In this document: piece after piece, positions 46,925 to 58,094 of the stretch
Layout: each line of letters opens with the position of its first letter
How positions within the stretch are numbered: position 1 is the first letter of the stretch
Source: Hypericum androsaemum
Taxonomy: Eukaryota; Streptophyta; Magnoliopsida; Malpighiales; Hypericaceae
Length of the DNA stretch: 64,000 bases
Reading direction: 5' to 3'
Assembly (NCBI GenBank): GCA_963995505.1
Contig: OZ023181.1
Location: 18,162,221 to 18,226,220 of the forward strand
Notes under the pieces: generated by a model
The model's input: the letters and a program-made list of their open reading frames with translations, nothing else
What the model was told of the DNA's origin: nothing
Database searches by the model: none
Position numbers and translations under genes: made by a program

Positions 46925-48368
46925 GGAATTTCTCTTTTCTTTCTTGTCTGTGGGAGGTTAATTGGACTGTGGCTTCACTGGATATCGTGAAAGGTGGTAC
47001 ATATTTGTGGGTTAATTGGAGTTAGTTAATGGTCAGCCGAAAATGGGCCCGTAGGCCTCGCTTGAATAGTTGTAGTCCAATCCTTTATACTTTGACCTTC
47101 TGAAGAGGGCTGAGCAACCGGACCGAACCCGAAAATCTGAACCGGTATGCTCGGCCCGTCGGTGATGTAATGAGCAAAAACAACCCAAGATAAGACCCAG
47201 AAATCACTCGAGAGCAAACAAATCAAAAAACAAACGAGCAAAAGTTAAAGCAATATGAGGAAAGCCGCTGCCACACAAGATCTTGAGGAAGCGGGAGGAG
47301 GTGAAGTGATTGGGTTTTATTAATCAGGTTTTAAGAAAAGGTAAATTTTGGGGACATAGGTATCCACTATCAAGACACAGAGAGGAAGGAGGTGAGGTTG
47401 TGTGCGTTTTAGACTTGTAGGTTTTTAAGAAAAGGTTAATTTTCGGTTCAGTCCGGGTCAGTACGTTTTGTGCAAACAGATACGGATCCGAACCCAAATC
47501 GAGAACTATTTTCTCTGAAATAATCGAACCGATCCGAACCAGCACTTTTGTTTGGTTTTTTTTTTGTCCGAGTTGATTAGGTCCTATGGTTCTTAGTTGA
47601 GCTACTCACCCCTACTCTGCGGTGGCACACTATGGAAATATAAATAAATCGTACCACGTATCGCGTAAATCTACGGATTAAGTTCGGTACTGTTTTGAAA
47701 ATAGATAGTCCATATGATTTTCGGATTTAAAGAGTCGAAATAAATTACTTGCAAGCTCTGTTTCGTCACACCTTTTGGGTTCCTTTCGAGCACAATTTGT
47801 CTTAGCCTACGAGATCTTACAAGTTTTGGGTTTACAATACAATCGTGACAGAATCTATGAAACATGTCTTGTTTAATATATTTACTTAAGTAATAGAATC
47901 TCTTGTTAAGAATCGGAGTCTTTTATTATCTTCGGTTAGAATGATAGAAAAACATTTACCGGCCCTATATAGCCTCCTCCAAATCTTAATTTACTTAAAG
48001 GGGAAAAAAGCTTCAATAAAGTGGATTAGCAACTTCTAATCATTACCCGACAGTGTAATTGCAATTAGTGTTCGATGGTAAAATATATAAAATCGTACGT
48101 CACAATATGAATGTCCCGGATTAAACCAAACATGTCATAAATCTAATCAGCAACATTTTCCTCCCTAATCTCTGGTTCTCCCATAACCCATCTAATTAAC
48201 TAACCAATCACTAAGCACGTACCCCCTCTTTAACTCTCAAACTCTCAAACCCTAAACCCAACCAAAACCTTAAATCCCTCAACTAGGAAAAAGGAGGAGG
48301 GAAAAATAACCCAGAAGCCTAAAACAAGAAACATGTAAGGATTAGAACTTGTCGTCTCCGAAATTAAT
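46925..48368. other. Spacer between NRPC2 and Dof gene, with hAT-like repeat
   Basis: 47104-47620 has GGGCTGAGCAACCGGACCG on the left and CTACTCACCCCTA on the right, similar to hAT-type ends, with CCGAACC/GGTTCGG motifs inside. No target duplication was found. The rest holds no recognisable feature. The Dof 3' UTR must lie just below 48369. Confidence 0.35.
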
Positions 48369-49025
48369 TTAATTTAAGACCGTATCCGGGGGTGGAAATG
48401 GCGAGGTCAGGCCGAGGGAAGCAATCCGCCCCACGCCGCCGCCAACCCCAACAAAAGCGTCACCTCCTCCGCTCTCGGGCTGCCACGTGTGACCCCCGCC
48501 GTTACTCCCGACCACAATAGAACCGTCGTCGACGAGGTGGTCAGGAAAGGAGGCCCAGCCGACTCCTCTTCCCAGCCCGAAGCAGGCGGCGGTCCCGACG
48601 TCCTCGAGCCCGAACCCGAATCCCGCGAACGCCAGGAACCCGGTCGGTGGGCCCTGGCCAAGCGAGGTCAACAGCTGCGACCCGAAGCTCCCCAGAGAGG
48701 AGGAGACGGCATGGGTAGGAGTAGTTGTGGTGGTGGTGGTGGGGCCCAGGAACACGGGAGAGGGGCGGGGGCGCTTGGTGGAGGAGCGGCGGGATCCGCC
48801 GCCTACGGGTATGTCACGTAGGGCGCCACCGAGGGTCCAGTAGCGACGGCAGGACTTGCAGAAGTGGCGGGGCTGGGACAAGTTGTAGTTATTGTAGTAG
48901 CAAAACTTGGTGTTGGTCGAGTCGCACCTAGGGCACGGCAGCTGGTTCTCTTTCCCCGCCACCGCGCTTGCCCTCTTCGTCATTGCCATCGTAGTCTCCC
49001 CGTTCTGATCCGACGTCGCAGCCAT
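48369..49025 (-). CDS. Dof-type zinc finger transcription factor, single exon
   Basis: Dof proteins are plant-specific DNA-binding factors that recognise AAAG in promoters. The 218-residue protein has one Dof domain at about residues 29-80. Its C2-C2 zinc ligands are Cys31, Cys34, Cys56 and Cys59, within [19 protein letters not shown] and [12 protein letters not shown]. The basic turn is [17 protein letters not shown], a variant seen in the short Dof proteins of the OBP1/Dof3.4 kind. A Pro/Thr stretch and a Gly-rich C-terminus ([12 protein letters not shown]) follow, without a conserved C-terminal motif I recognise. It has no intron in the coding part and the start [10 protein letters not shown] is the only suitable ATG. 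The target genes cannot be inferred. Confidence 0.93.
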   Translation of the reverse strand: MAATSDQNGETTMAMTKRASAVAGKENQLPCPRCDSTNTKFCYYNNYNLSQPRHFCKSCRRYWTLGGALRDIPVGGGSRRSSTKRPRPSPVFLGPTTTTTTTPTHAVSSSLGSFGSQLLTSLGQGPPTGFLAFAGFGFGLEDVGTAACFGLGRGVGWASFPDHLVDDGSIVVGSNGGGHTWQPESGGGDAFVGVGGGVGRIASLGLTSPFPPPDTVLN

Positions 49026-49058
49026 TCTTCGCTTCCGCTTTCAAAGTTTCAACTTTTT

Positions 49059-49081
49059 TGTGTGTGTGTGTGTGTGTGTGT
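49059..49081. repeat. (TG)n microsatellite in the Dof leader
   Basis: About 11 TG repeats lie 34-56 bp upstream of the Dof start codon, probably in its 5' UTR (CA repeats on the sense strand). Confidence 0.85.
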
Positions 49082-49180
49082 TTGGAAGGGAAAGAATGGG
49101 TTTTTAACATAGTTGGGTGGGGGAGGGGAGACAGGTTCTGTAAGTGGACAGAGTAGGAGGAAGGGAATAGTTGCAGGCTT

Positions 49181-49206
49181 TTCTCTCTCTCTCTCTCTCT
49201 CTCTCT
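49181..49206. repeat. (TC)n tract in the Dof promoter
   Basis: Thirteen TC repeats, i.e. GA repeats on the Dof sense strand, lie about 155-180 bp upstream of its start codon. GAGA tracts near plant promoters can bind BPC proteins. Here that is only an inference. Confidence 0.7.
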
Positions 49207-49381
49207 CCCCTCTGCTGTTGGGTTTGCAGGTCTACCGTATCTCAGTATTCCCTTCTGCTCCCTTCAGCTTGTAGGCGACAAGCTATTTTTCTCACCAGCG
49301 CCAGTACTATCTGGTGGGGGGTGGGGGGTCCGATAATGGTTTTGCTTTCACCTTTTATTAATAAATAGATATTTATCTAAT

Positions 49382-50940
49382 TAAACTTTAACTAATATCT
49401 TATAGCGTCTATAAAATTTACCCTCTAGTTTGGAGATATTGGATGTGATAAACTAGTTCACTGAGTGTAAAATGGTTGTGGCCACCTTCAAATAATTGAA
49501 ATTTTAAATTACTAGACTACTGTGTGCGGATAGAATATCCAGTTGGGAGCAATGCAACACGACTAGTCTATTGGGGACAACACAAGTGTCCACATTGGTC
49601 AACAGTCGTTGATTTAGTCACACTGGTTGGTTGGTTGCTGCCTCCGGTAGAAGACAAATGTTGTCCTCGCCAAAAGGGATTTCAACAAGTTTGTGTTCTT
49701 TATTAAGACGAGGTCGAGTTCTGTCTTTGGCGTTTTGCTACTTTGAGGAGAACAAATAAAATCTGGTGAGTGAGACTTATTCCAATAACAACAATACTAC
49801 TGCACATGGATGGGACGTGGTAAACAAATATTTAAATTAAGTAGTGATGATATTGTTTTGATTCAAGTAATAGATTTTGATTTTGAGTAATTCAGTTGGT
49901 TTGAAAAAATATCTAATTGATTGTGAAATTAAAATTTTGAATTTGGCCAAACGAAGTGACAAGTTTGAATCATAATATTTTTCTCAATGGAAAAAAATTG
50001 AAACGTCGTACTTGTCGCGTCTTATGGGCTCACACACATGAGAATATGCATTATGTAACTCCCAATGATCGGATGCAGCATATATTATGCCATAAAAAAC
50101 ACTACAGCCAACCCTCAACTGTAACCGAACGGCGTCGCAGAGTCCTCGCTTCACTTACTTGGTCAAACGACCTCCCTGCGTTATAAGTTTACCGGTGTCC
50201 TCTGAAAGCAGCCAAAATTATTTCCATCCCCAACAGTCCACCATTTGGTGTTCTTCTTTTGAAAGGCAATGTTGGTGTTTTCAGGCGTAATTCTTTTTTA
50301 CTTGTTTCCCATCGTTACATCTTACAAGTAAAAAATACACTGTAAAAAAACTAGTTCATAAGTAAGATTTGAAAAATATTTGATTTTCAATATCAGAAAG
50401 AAAAAAATTGTATCTCTCGTTTTGTTGGTAAAAGTCAAGTATTTCTGGTGTTCATGCTTAAAGAAAACGTTCCTTCAATATTCGGTCCACTATATAATTT
50501 TCAGGTTACGGTTCACTAGATCCAAGGTTTTGTGGGCTAAGATACACCCAAATCCCAATGCCATATTATTATTTCTTTATTATTATCAAGCTCATCCTTT
50601 CAAATTAAAGTTATTATTAAGCTCACGGAACTCTGGGCTTTTGCTGTACATCAGACCGGGGCCACCACGGATTCTCTCAAACAATACGAAAGAAACACAC
50701 AACAAAGATACTAACGATATTTTAATTAAAAAATAATTATATATTTTTTTAGAAAAAAAAGAATATATATATTGTTACTTGCTAACTGCAATTAGTTATA
50801 TGATATTTAAGAGAGCGAGATACTGAAAAAGGAGGACAAACGTAGACATATTTTTTTAAATCATGGGCATTATTTAATCCACAACATATGGAGAAAGAAT
50901 GCGCGAGATGGTGTACTAAAAAAGAGTGGAGTTTTTTCTC
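49382..50940. other. AT-rich spacer without recognised gene
   Basis: A possible old SINE trace is at 49890-49975 (TAATTCAGTTGGTTTGA, then TTTTGAATTTGG), without a target duplication. Open frames such as 50380-50736 have no domain and irregular composition. Confidence 0.35.
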
Positions 50941-52260
50941 CCTTTGAAAATATTTAGATATTTTGTTAGTGGAGTTTATCTACCTTTTCCTTCTTAGATT
51001 CCGTTCGCCGCCGTTCCTTCTTTCCCTCCCATTCATTTCTTCCCCTCCGTCGTCTGTGTTCCCTCACTGTTCCAGCTGCACACGCCGTCTTCGCTCGTCG
51101 TATCTGTCACCATCAACTCGATATCCCCTCGCCGATCCGCTCAACTTGCCGACCGCTCTGTTCACGACGCCGACCGCTCAGCCTCGTGTCGTCTGCTATG
51201 TTCCTGTCGTCACCGCCATCCACTCGCCGTCCCTCGCCGATCCACTCGACTCACAGCCGAAACCGCCTCCTCACCACATTGCCGCCGACACCGCCTCATC
51301 ATCAGCTCGTCCGCTCAGCCTCGTCACGCTCATCGTCCACTCTGTTCCTATCGTCACCGCCATCCCGCTCGTTGTCACCTAGCTGATCCGCTTGCCTCAC
51401 TGCCGAGCCTGCCACATCGACTGCTTGCCACCGAGCCGAGACTGCCTCATCAATCGCTCATCAACCGCTTGCCTCACTGCCAAGTCTGCCTTATCAACCG
51501 CTTGTCACCGTCATTCCGCTCACTGTCACCTACCGTTGTTTGCCGCCGATCGGACCACGCCTTAATCAGGGCTCTTGCTAGGTAGGCCCTTTTGAGGCCG
51601 CCGGTTGTCCCGGGGGTTGGTCACCGTCGACCTCTCCCCAGCTGTTGTTGGTTATAATTTTTATTGTGTGCTTTTGTTGTTCTCAGGTCATCTGTGATGG
51701 TGGCTTCGGTTTGATTTGGCTTTCGTATGTGCTTTTAATTTTTTTCCTCTGATGCTGTTTCTCTGTGGCTATTTCTAGTTGCTTTGTTTGTTGTTTTAAC
51801 CTCCGAGTCACCTATGTTTAGTGGCCTCGTTCGGTTCTGGCTTTGCTTTTTCTTCGTATGCTTTTGCTTGGGTCGATCTTCGCTCGATGCGATATTTGTT
51901 CGGTTCTCGAAACTTTGCCTGTTGGTGCAGGAGGATAGCCTTGGCTTGATTGAATTCATTCGATTTTGTCATTCATTTGCGTGCATCTTGTATGCATTCA
52001 AATGCCCACAAGTTTGTGTCTATGATGCACTCTTGTGGTTATTAGTCGGAGCTTGTCTCGGCAGCTTTAGCCTTGGACGATTAGCTCTCGTAGCCTTTCG
52101 TCCACCCTTCGCCTTCACCCATGCCTCTCTGTCTCCGACAGGTTTGGTTTCGTGTTCTGCTTCAATTTCTTCGCTCTACGTTTATGTTTTTCTCTTTCTG
52201 TTTGTAATCTATATTTAATATAGGTTTCGCGCCACTCTTCTCAAGAAAATAAATATTGTA
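50941..52260. other. C/T-rich, internally repetitive region of unknown origin
   Basis: 51000-51560 is rich in CCGCTCAGCCTCGT, TGTCACCGCCAT and CTTGCCTCACTGCC, repeated with variation. It keeps Ser/Pro/Ala-coding frames open (50963-51382) without a domain. 51640-51880 has a degenerate 120-bp repeat (TTCGTATGCTTTTG). A hydrophobic 144-residue frame at 51784-52218 matches nothing I know. The whole may be the 5' part of a retroelement or an unprocessed non-coding locus. Confidence 0.35.
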
Positions 52261-53558
52261 CTAATATTTTGAAGGGGTAGCCGGGTAGAGGAATTTGAAT
52301 GTTTGATTCCGACTTGTAAAAAATAAATATATAACATAATAGAGTAAATATAATTATAGATTTTTTAATTGTAGGGTAGAGCGGGGAAGAGGAGCCGACA
52401 GAATGATGAGTGTCGGGCAGCATGGGAGGCAATAATTGGGTAGTCGTCCATCTCTGATGAATCGGCGCGTATTGTCCGAATCATATTCTCTCCCCCCTTC
52501 CCCGTACTAGTTAGTTTGGCTTTCTCCAATCTCGAGCCAGATTGGAGCCAGATTTATCGCTTCACTGTTCCCACTACCCTTCGGTCTTTCCCGGAGACCC
52601 ACACTGTTGCTGCCCTGCTTCCGACACGGCCGTCGGTGATTGCTTCCCGGTTTCCGGTGAGAAGGAAAACCCTGACACTCGCCGATAGGAATCGCGTGTC
52701 GTCCAAGTTAATAATGCTTTAAATTCCAGATCACAATTGGATGCGTGGTTGGGATTGGGTTGTACTGTTCGATAATACCAACCTTGTGATTTTCTCCTAT
52801 GGAGGGCTACGGTCTTTTTTGCTCTATGATTTGTTTTGAAATACATAATTTTATTAATAATACATGTGGTGAAAATAAAAATTCGCGATCTCATGGTTGT
52901 CGATTTTTTCAAAACTATGATATAGTATAATTTATTATGAAAAAACTACACCAGGGAAAGAGTATCAGCCGAAAAGAATGTTAGATTCTAAAGAAGAAAA
53001 TTAAAATCGTGTATGATCTAAATCCACTACATCAATACTTAATTATAGGCATGATGTTGGATTCTAAAGAAGAAAATTAAAATCGTGTATGATCTAAATT
53101 CACTACATCAATACTTAATTATAGGCATGGAATGTGTAGTTTGCATAGATTCATCCGAAAATTTCTTACTCATACTATTGTACATCGTGCTCACGGATGA
53201 CTTCGGTGGTATAACCCGATCTCTGCTTAGGCCATGAAGACTTTATTATGATCATGGAGTCTTTAACATTGTGTGATTAGTCTTGCTATTTTCAAGTAGA
53301 ATAGGTTTTATTCTTCGTGATGTAAATTTCGGAGTAGATATATAAAATTAAATTATTTACCAAAAAAACCTTAATTATAGGCCTTAAAATGCAGTTAAAA
53401 ATGGTAACCGGTGACCAATGTGAAAAATTATATATATATATATATATATATATTTGAATTTTCAAAATTCAAAATAAAAAATTTCAATTAATTTAGAATA
53501 ATCACTTTTTGTTGTTTTAAACGCATTCGGTAGAAAAATCAGATTAGCTTCAGAAACT
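52261..53558. other. Spacer with a 76-bp duplication
   Basis: A small CG-richer block (52440-52720) has a 68-codon frame of unknown nature. The remainder is AT-rich with (TA)n at 53432-53454. Confidence 0.35.
52981..53130. repeat. 76-bp tandem duplication
   Basis: Units 52981-53056 and 53057-53130 are almost identical (ATTCTAAAGAAGAAAATTAA). They encode nothing and are unrelated to the NRPC2 intron duplication of the same length. Confidence 0.9.
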
Positions 53559-53937
53559 GGGACCGGATTTGGTCCTGGAGGCCAAATCCAGCACGGTGCT
53601 GGAGGATTTTTATTGAAGGACACGCGGAGACTATTTTACAAAAATATAGAAATACGGGGGTGCAAAATAAAAAAAGGCCACAACCATTGAATCATAACTA
53701 GGTAAACTATTGAATCGTAACTGAGTAAACCATTGAATCGTAACTGAGTAAACTATTGAATCGTAACTGGGACGGACCCCGATTTATCCGGGACGGGAAA
53801 AAACGGACCATTGAATCATAACTAGGTAGACCATTGAATCATAATTAAGTGAACCATTAAATCATAACTAAATCAACCATTAAATCGTTCAGGACGGTCC
53901 TAGTTGGATTTGTCCTTCCAGGACCAAATCTGCTCCC
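53559..53937. mobile_element. Short inverted-repeat element with 23-bp internal repeats and 9-bp target duplication
   Basis: Exact direct repeats TCAGAAACT at 53550-53558 and 53938-53946 flank it. The ends are about 30-bp inverted repeats, GGGACCGGATTTGGTCCTGG on the left and the complement of CCAGGACCAAATCTGCTCCC on the right. The interior holds about nine copies of CCATTGAATCATAACTAGG-type units of 23 bp, split by a linker with ATCCGGGACGGG. The best preserved of this element group. Confidence 0.75.
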
Positions 53938-54114
53938 TCAGAAACTATTACGCACGTTTATCAATTAGCACATGTTTGCTATAGCTCGTTGAGTTCAAAA
54001 TTAAATTAGTAACAAGTCCAGGCAGTGAAATTTGGTCCCTCACAGACAGTAGTGTACCAAATCCTCAGAAGTGAACTTTGATGGTTAGTATACAACTCAT
54101 TTTATCTTTTTTTA

Positions 54115-54300
54115 GGGGCGTTGGATTCAGTGGGGACAAGACTTGTTCCCACTGAAATGGATCGAGTGATTTTGGTTATAAACACGATTTTTAATGAATG
54201 TCAGATCTGTAGATACGATTTTTAATAAAATCTGATAGTCCAAACGAAATTCTCTCCATGAGGACGACTTTTATGTTCTCCCCACTCAATCCAAAATCAC
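54115..54300. mobile_element. Short inverted-repeat element related to 9317 and 22369
   Basis: The ends TTGGATTCAGTGGGGA (54121) and TCCCCACTCAATCCAA (54279-54294) are inverted. The interior has two copies of ACGATTTTTAAT with CAGATCT/AAATCTGATAG, like the hairpin in the related copies. No target duplication is visible. Confidence 0.5.
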
Positions 54301-54851
54301 CGGTGGGAAGAGATTTTCATCTTAAGAAAGTGGAAAAATTAATTGGGAAGAAGATAAAACTCAAAACTGTTTAGAATCGTAAAATTTAGACTGCCCCACC
54401 AGAATTTTAAATCTTTTAAAAAAATCTTCAAAAGTCAGGGATGGATGGCAGAAGAAGTGAACGGTAGAACATGTAGAAATTGCAATTGGAAGAGAAGACA
54501 CATAATTGTCTCCTCAATGCAATTACACGTCACTTTCATTGGAACATCAACATGGCCTTCCCATTCCTAGGCGCCTCCCACTTCAATATCATACCGCCCC
54601 ACTCCTGTTTCTTTTAAACAGGAAATGATATTCTTCAATTTCTTTTTATTAATGTGAAGTGGTTGGTTTGTTTATAATTTATAAATTTAAAATTTTGGAT
54701 CGAATGTAGAGATTCTCACATTTTATTAGAATAAATTCGATTTACGGGCCATATGACCCAGTTTCACTACATGTGAACCCAAAATATTCTGATACATATG
54801 CTAAATCGTGCAAACATTAGTAGATCATACACACTTCATTTTAAGAGACGT
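54301..54851. other. AT-rich spacer
   Basis: No gene or repeat border was recognised between the small inverted-repeat element and the Cassandra TRIM. Confidence 0.4.
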
Positions 54852-54948
54852 TGTAACGCCCCGTGATCTGACCGGCTGTCTCCACAAATCAACACAGAGA
54901 TTTTTTAACGTGTTTTATCGTCACTCACATGTATTCCAAGAACTTTAC

Positions 54949-55003
54949 AGGAGGTTACCCATACTGAGACTACTCCAGGCTAAGCGCATTCAACCTTGGA
55001 GTT
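54949..55003 (-). other. 5S-rRNA-like internal promoter region, LTR copy 1
   Basis: Minus-strand sequence starts AACTCCAAGGTTGAATGCGC. It then reads GGAGTAGTCTCAGTATGGG and TAACCTCCTG, aligning base by base with the A-box to C-box part of plant 5S rRNA. It is too diverged and too short to be a 5S gene. Confidence 0.75.
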
Positions 55004-55334
55004 TCTCAAAATGTGTGACAGAAAAGAAGGTACACATTTTTTGTATGAATAGTCCAAATACAATTACTTAAGCTTTTTTCTGATAAAACATATCATTATC
55101 GGGGTATCATATTCACCCCTCCTTAAATACGCGACGTTCTCGTCGCGCCGAAATCAGACAATCCCAGAGTTCCTTGTATTCGGGTGTGTTCGATCCCAAA
55201 ATCACACAATACTAGTCGAGGTCTTGTTTCGATACACTTATAACGCCATGTGATCTGACTGACTGTCTCCACAAGCCAACACGAGCATTTTCTAGCGTGT
55301 TTTGTCCTCACTTACATCCATCCCAAAATTTTTC

Positions 55335-55390
55335 CAGAAGGTCACCCATCTTGCGACTACTCTACACCAACCACATTTAACATTGGAGTT
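55335..55390 (-). other. 5S-rRNA-like internal promoter region, LTR copy 2
   Basis: The same segment in the other LTR keeps AGAGTAGTCGCAAGATGGG and TGACCTTCTG, closer to 5S at the C box but worse at the A box. Confidence 0.7.
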
Positions 55391-55753
55391 ATTTAAAAAA
55401 AATACATCTTGTTGTATGAATAGTCCAAATCAAATAACTTAAGCATTTTCTGAGAAAAGATATCTTTGTCAGGGTATCATGTTAGAGATTATTTTTGATT
55501 ATCTTCGAGAGTTATTTTGTTGCAATTAGTTTTGAAATGCGATTACGAAACATAATGTGCAGTGATCTTTTTCATGCTATTATTGACGAAAGCCGGTGGC
55601 AAAATTTAAATATTGTGGTTCCAAATGGTTCTAATGGTGAACCAAAAGTCACTTTTTACGACGAGACAGGTGTGCATCGGGCTAATCGCCGTGACTGAAT
55701 TCCTAATTCCTGTTAGATTAGTGACCTCGTGATTATGGAAAAAGTTTAATGTC

Positions 55754-56151
55754 AGATATTTTTCTTAGGTTTTTTTTAATGACAAATCTCTGAATGAAAT
55801 TCTTGGAGAATATTTTTCCTGTCTGAGGTTGAGCCAAAAAATGCTCTAAATTGAGTATTTTCAATTGGCTTAAAATGCTGAAATAGGAGCATTTTCTACC
55901 TGAACGCGCTCATTTTGCAACATTTTCGGTCAAAAGCCGACTCCCAATCTGCCACGCCCTATCACGGAGAATCTTACATTGGGCGTTCCTCGACTCGGCT
56001 CACCAGAAAATGCTGAGTTTATAGCATTTTCATGCACAATAAAATGCTCAGTTTAGAGCATTTTTTGGTTCAATTCCAGACAGAAAAAATATTTTCCGAG
56101 AACCTCATTCAGAGAATTGCGGAGAAAATGAACCCTTAGAAAAAATAGCCG
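55754..56151. mobile_element. Small MULE related to the nested pair
   Basis: Inverted ends run about 140 bp (AATCTCTGAATGAAATTCTTGG against, inverted, AATTCTCTGAATGAGGTTCTCGG; then CCTGTCTGAGG and TTGAGCCAAAAAATGCTC). The sequence TTAATGTC occurs directly on both sides (55746-55753 and 56152-56159), so 8 of a 9-bp duplication is preserved. The same TIR building blocks appear at 15537 and 15937. No transposase. Confidence 0.65.
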
Positions 56152-57299
56152 TTAATGTCCTCGTGGATTAATAGTGCAGGTTCAATCCATCAACTATTCC
56201 TCTACGTGGAATTTCCACCCATTATTTTAAGATTGGTCTAGTTGTAGGAGAACTATATTTTTTTAGTTTAAGAATGGAGGTTGGAACAATACAAATTCAA
56301 ATGGCTTTAAAACCGACCCAAAAGGTGATCTATAATTCTTAAAATTTTCGATTCATCCGGTCTGACTAGTCAGATCGTCGGTCGGATCGAGACTTATATT
56401 TTATATTAATATTGTTAAATAAGGTTTAATAAATTTAATTTAGCATTAAAAATAATAATATACCAAATAAGCTCAAATATTTAGCAACTCTGTTATACAA
56501 TTTATCCAAACAAAGTCTTTAAACATAAATTAAACAAGTATAGAAGTACAAGAAGATGATTATACAAATTTTTTTGTTCGACATATTAGTCAAATTCGTT
56601 TGATTTAGTTGACATATTATCGAGAATTGTAAAAAAGATAAGTTTGTTGTGATCCAAAAGTGATGTACATGCTCCAAGCGTGTAAGTTGAGGTTTTGTTT
56701 CTAAATTAAATCTGATAAAATAGAAAAATAAATACTAATTTTTCTGATCCGGGCGAACCGGATCACCCGAAAGTACCTGGCCAGATAGTCCGACCAAACT
56801 TTTGTCGGTTACCGCTTTCTGGGATTTAGGCAAAAATTGACCAGGATTTGATCATGGGTAGTGGTCCATCTGGTCAGACCACCGGTCGGACCATGGATTT
56901 TAAAACATTGCAAAATTTGTGTTGATCTTCAACTAAGAGATTAATTGAAGAGTAGTCTAATTAATGTAATCACTATTAAGTTTCCACAAAAATAATGTAA
57001 TTATTAAGTTAACAAAACGTATAACTTCGAGCAAATTTCAATGTGAATTTTTTTGGTAAATAGATTAATTTTATATTTATACCAATATTTACACCAAGTA
57101 GTAGAAATGGTACAAACACCATTTGTAAATAAAGGCTAATATCCCAATTTTAAAGACTCCGTGTACAAATGGTACAACACCATTTGGAGGCCAAGAATGC
57201 AATTGAATTTGAACAACGAAGTTATTCATGGATGCGGAGTAAAAATTGTATGAACAATAAGCTCCCGGTTGCATCGCTCGCCTTGAAAAATTACACGAT
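56152..57299. other. Spacer with a weak inverted-repeat element
   Basis: Between about 56290 and 56905 the ends read GGCTTTAAAACCGACCC and GGTCGGACCATGGATTTTAAAAC, an imperfect inverted pair with CCGGTC/GACCGG motifs inside. This could be a decayed DNA transposon. No gene. Confidence 0.35.
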
Positions 57300-57313
57300 T
57301 TCTCGTTAGCTAA

Positions 57314-57422
57314 TTTTTTTTTGAAAAATAAATATTACACCTAGTTACAATGTCAAGAATTGAACCCTTAACCTCATTGAAGTTAAGTAATGCCTATGCC
57401 GTTATGCCAAATGCATGTTGGC
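57314..57422 (-). mobile_element. tRNA-derived SINE
   Basis: The minus strand has an A-box-like TGGCATAACGGCATAGGC, a B-box-like GGGTTCAATTC and a tail GTAATATTTATTTTTC ahead of an A-rich end. Flanking direct repeats TTCTCGTTAGCTAA and TTCTCGTTAGCCAA (57300-57313 and 57423-57436) match at 13 of 14 bases. It is related to the SINE at 30631. Confidence 0.75.
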
Positions 57423-57436
57423 TTCTCGTTAGCCAA

Positions 57437-58094
57437 ATTCTCCAAACGATTGTTCCTAATGATGCGAACCACACATTCTTGATCATGCCTTATGAATTTC
57501 AATGTGAGTTGTACCAATTTTTTTAGGTATTTACGAGATAGATACGAAACTTGTTAAAAAATCTTTTTAAATTTTTTTAAAAAGTATATTTATTATTAAT
57601 CAATGTATAATACATGCAAAAAATTAATTTTTATTGTGAATAAAAATTGATTTTAAAGTGAGATGAATATTAGTGATGTGTGGGTAGAAAATTTTATTAA
57701 AAAATTATTTGTATAATATAGGTTATCAGTAGAAGAAAAAAAGTTTTCTCGCACCGTCCATCCGACTCGGTGGTGCGGGTGAGGCTGTTCTTTCTTTGGT
57801 AGTAAGGAGATTGTTGTTCGTTTCGAGTTTGTTGGGAGTTCTGTAACCAGAAAACCTACCATTTGACTGAGGGTCCCTGCCCACAAAATGAACAGATGTA
57901 AGGTGCTCACAGCTCAAATTTTTTTCGTAACGGCAGTTCAACCAACGTTGAAATTAACAAATACACGTATCCACTTACATGAACCAACAAAAGAAACTAA
58001 GAATAATGAACATCGGAATACAAAATTAAGAAGAAAAATCTCGTGGAAGCACACACAAGACACAAAGTGGATGGGAATATTAAAAAGTTGACGA
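57437..58094. other. 3' flank of the GDSL gene
   Basis: The stretch must contain the GDSL 3' UTR near 58094. Nothing else is recognised. Confidence 0.4.

Larger units (their letters stand above)
54852..55479 (-). mobile_element. Cassandra-type TRIM retrotransposon with 5S-like LTRs
   Basis: Two direct repeats, 54852-55109 and 55239-55479, enclose only 129 bp, the layout of TRIM elements. On the minus strand each LTR starts TGATACCC and ends GGCGTTACA or GGCGTTATA, and contains a segment like the 3' half of plant 5S rRNA, the hallmark of Cassandra. After the first LTR (minus sense) comes a degraded Met-tRNA primer site (TGTATCGAAAC). Before the second is the polypurine tract AAGGAGGGGTGAAT. 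There is no coding capacity. The two LTRs differ at many positions, so the insertion is old. The five bases at each side do not match. Confidence 0.85.

Noticed and set aside
47104..47620. A complete hAT element
   Set aside because: The ends look hAT-like but no 8-bp duplication could be found, so it is kept only as a weak repeat note.
54949..55390. 5S rRNA genes in tandem
   Set aside because: Only the internal promoter half is recognisable, it is diverged, and it sits in paired LTRs around a 129-bp interior, so Cassandra fits better.
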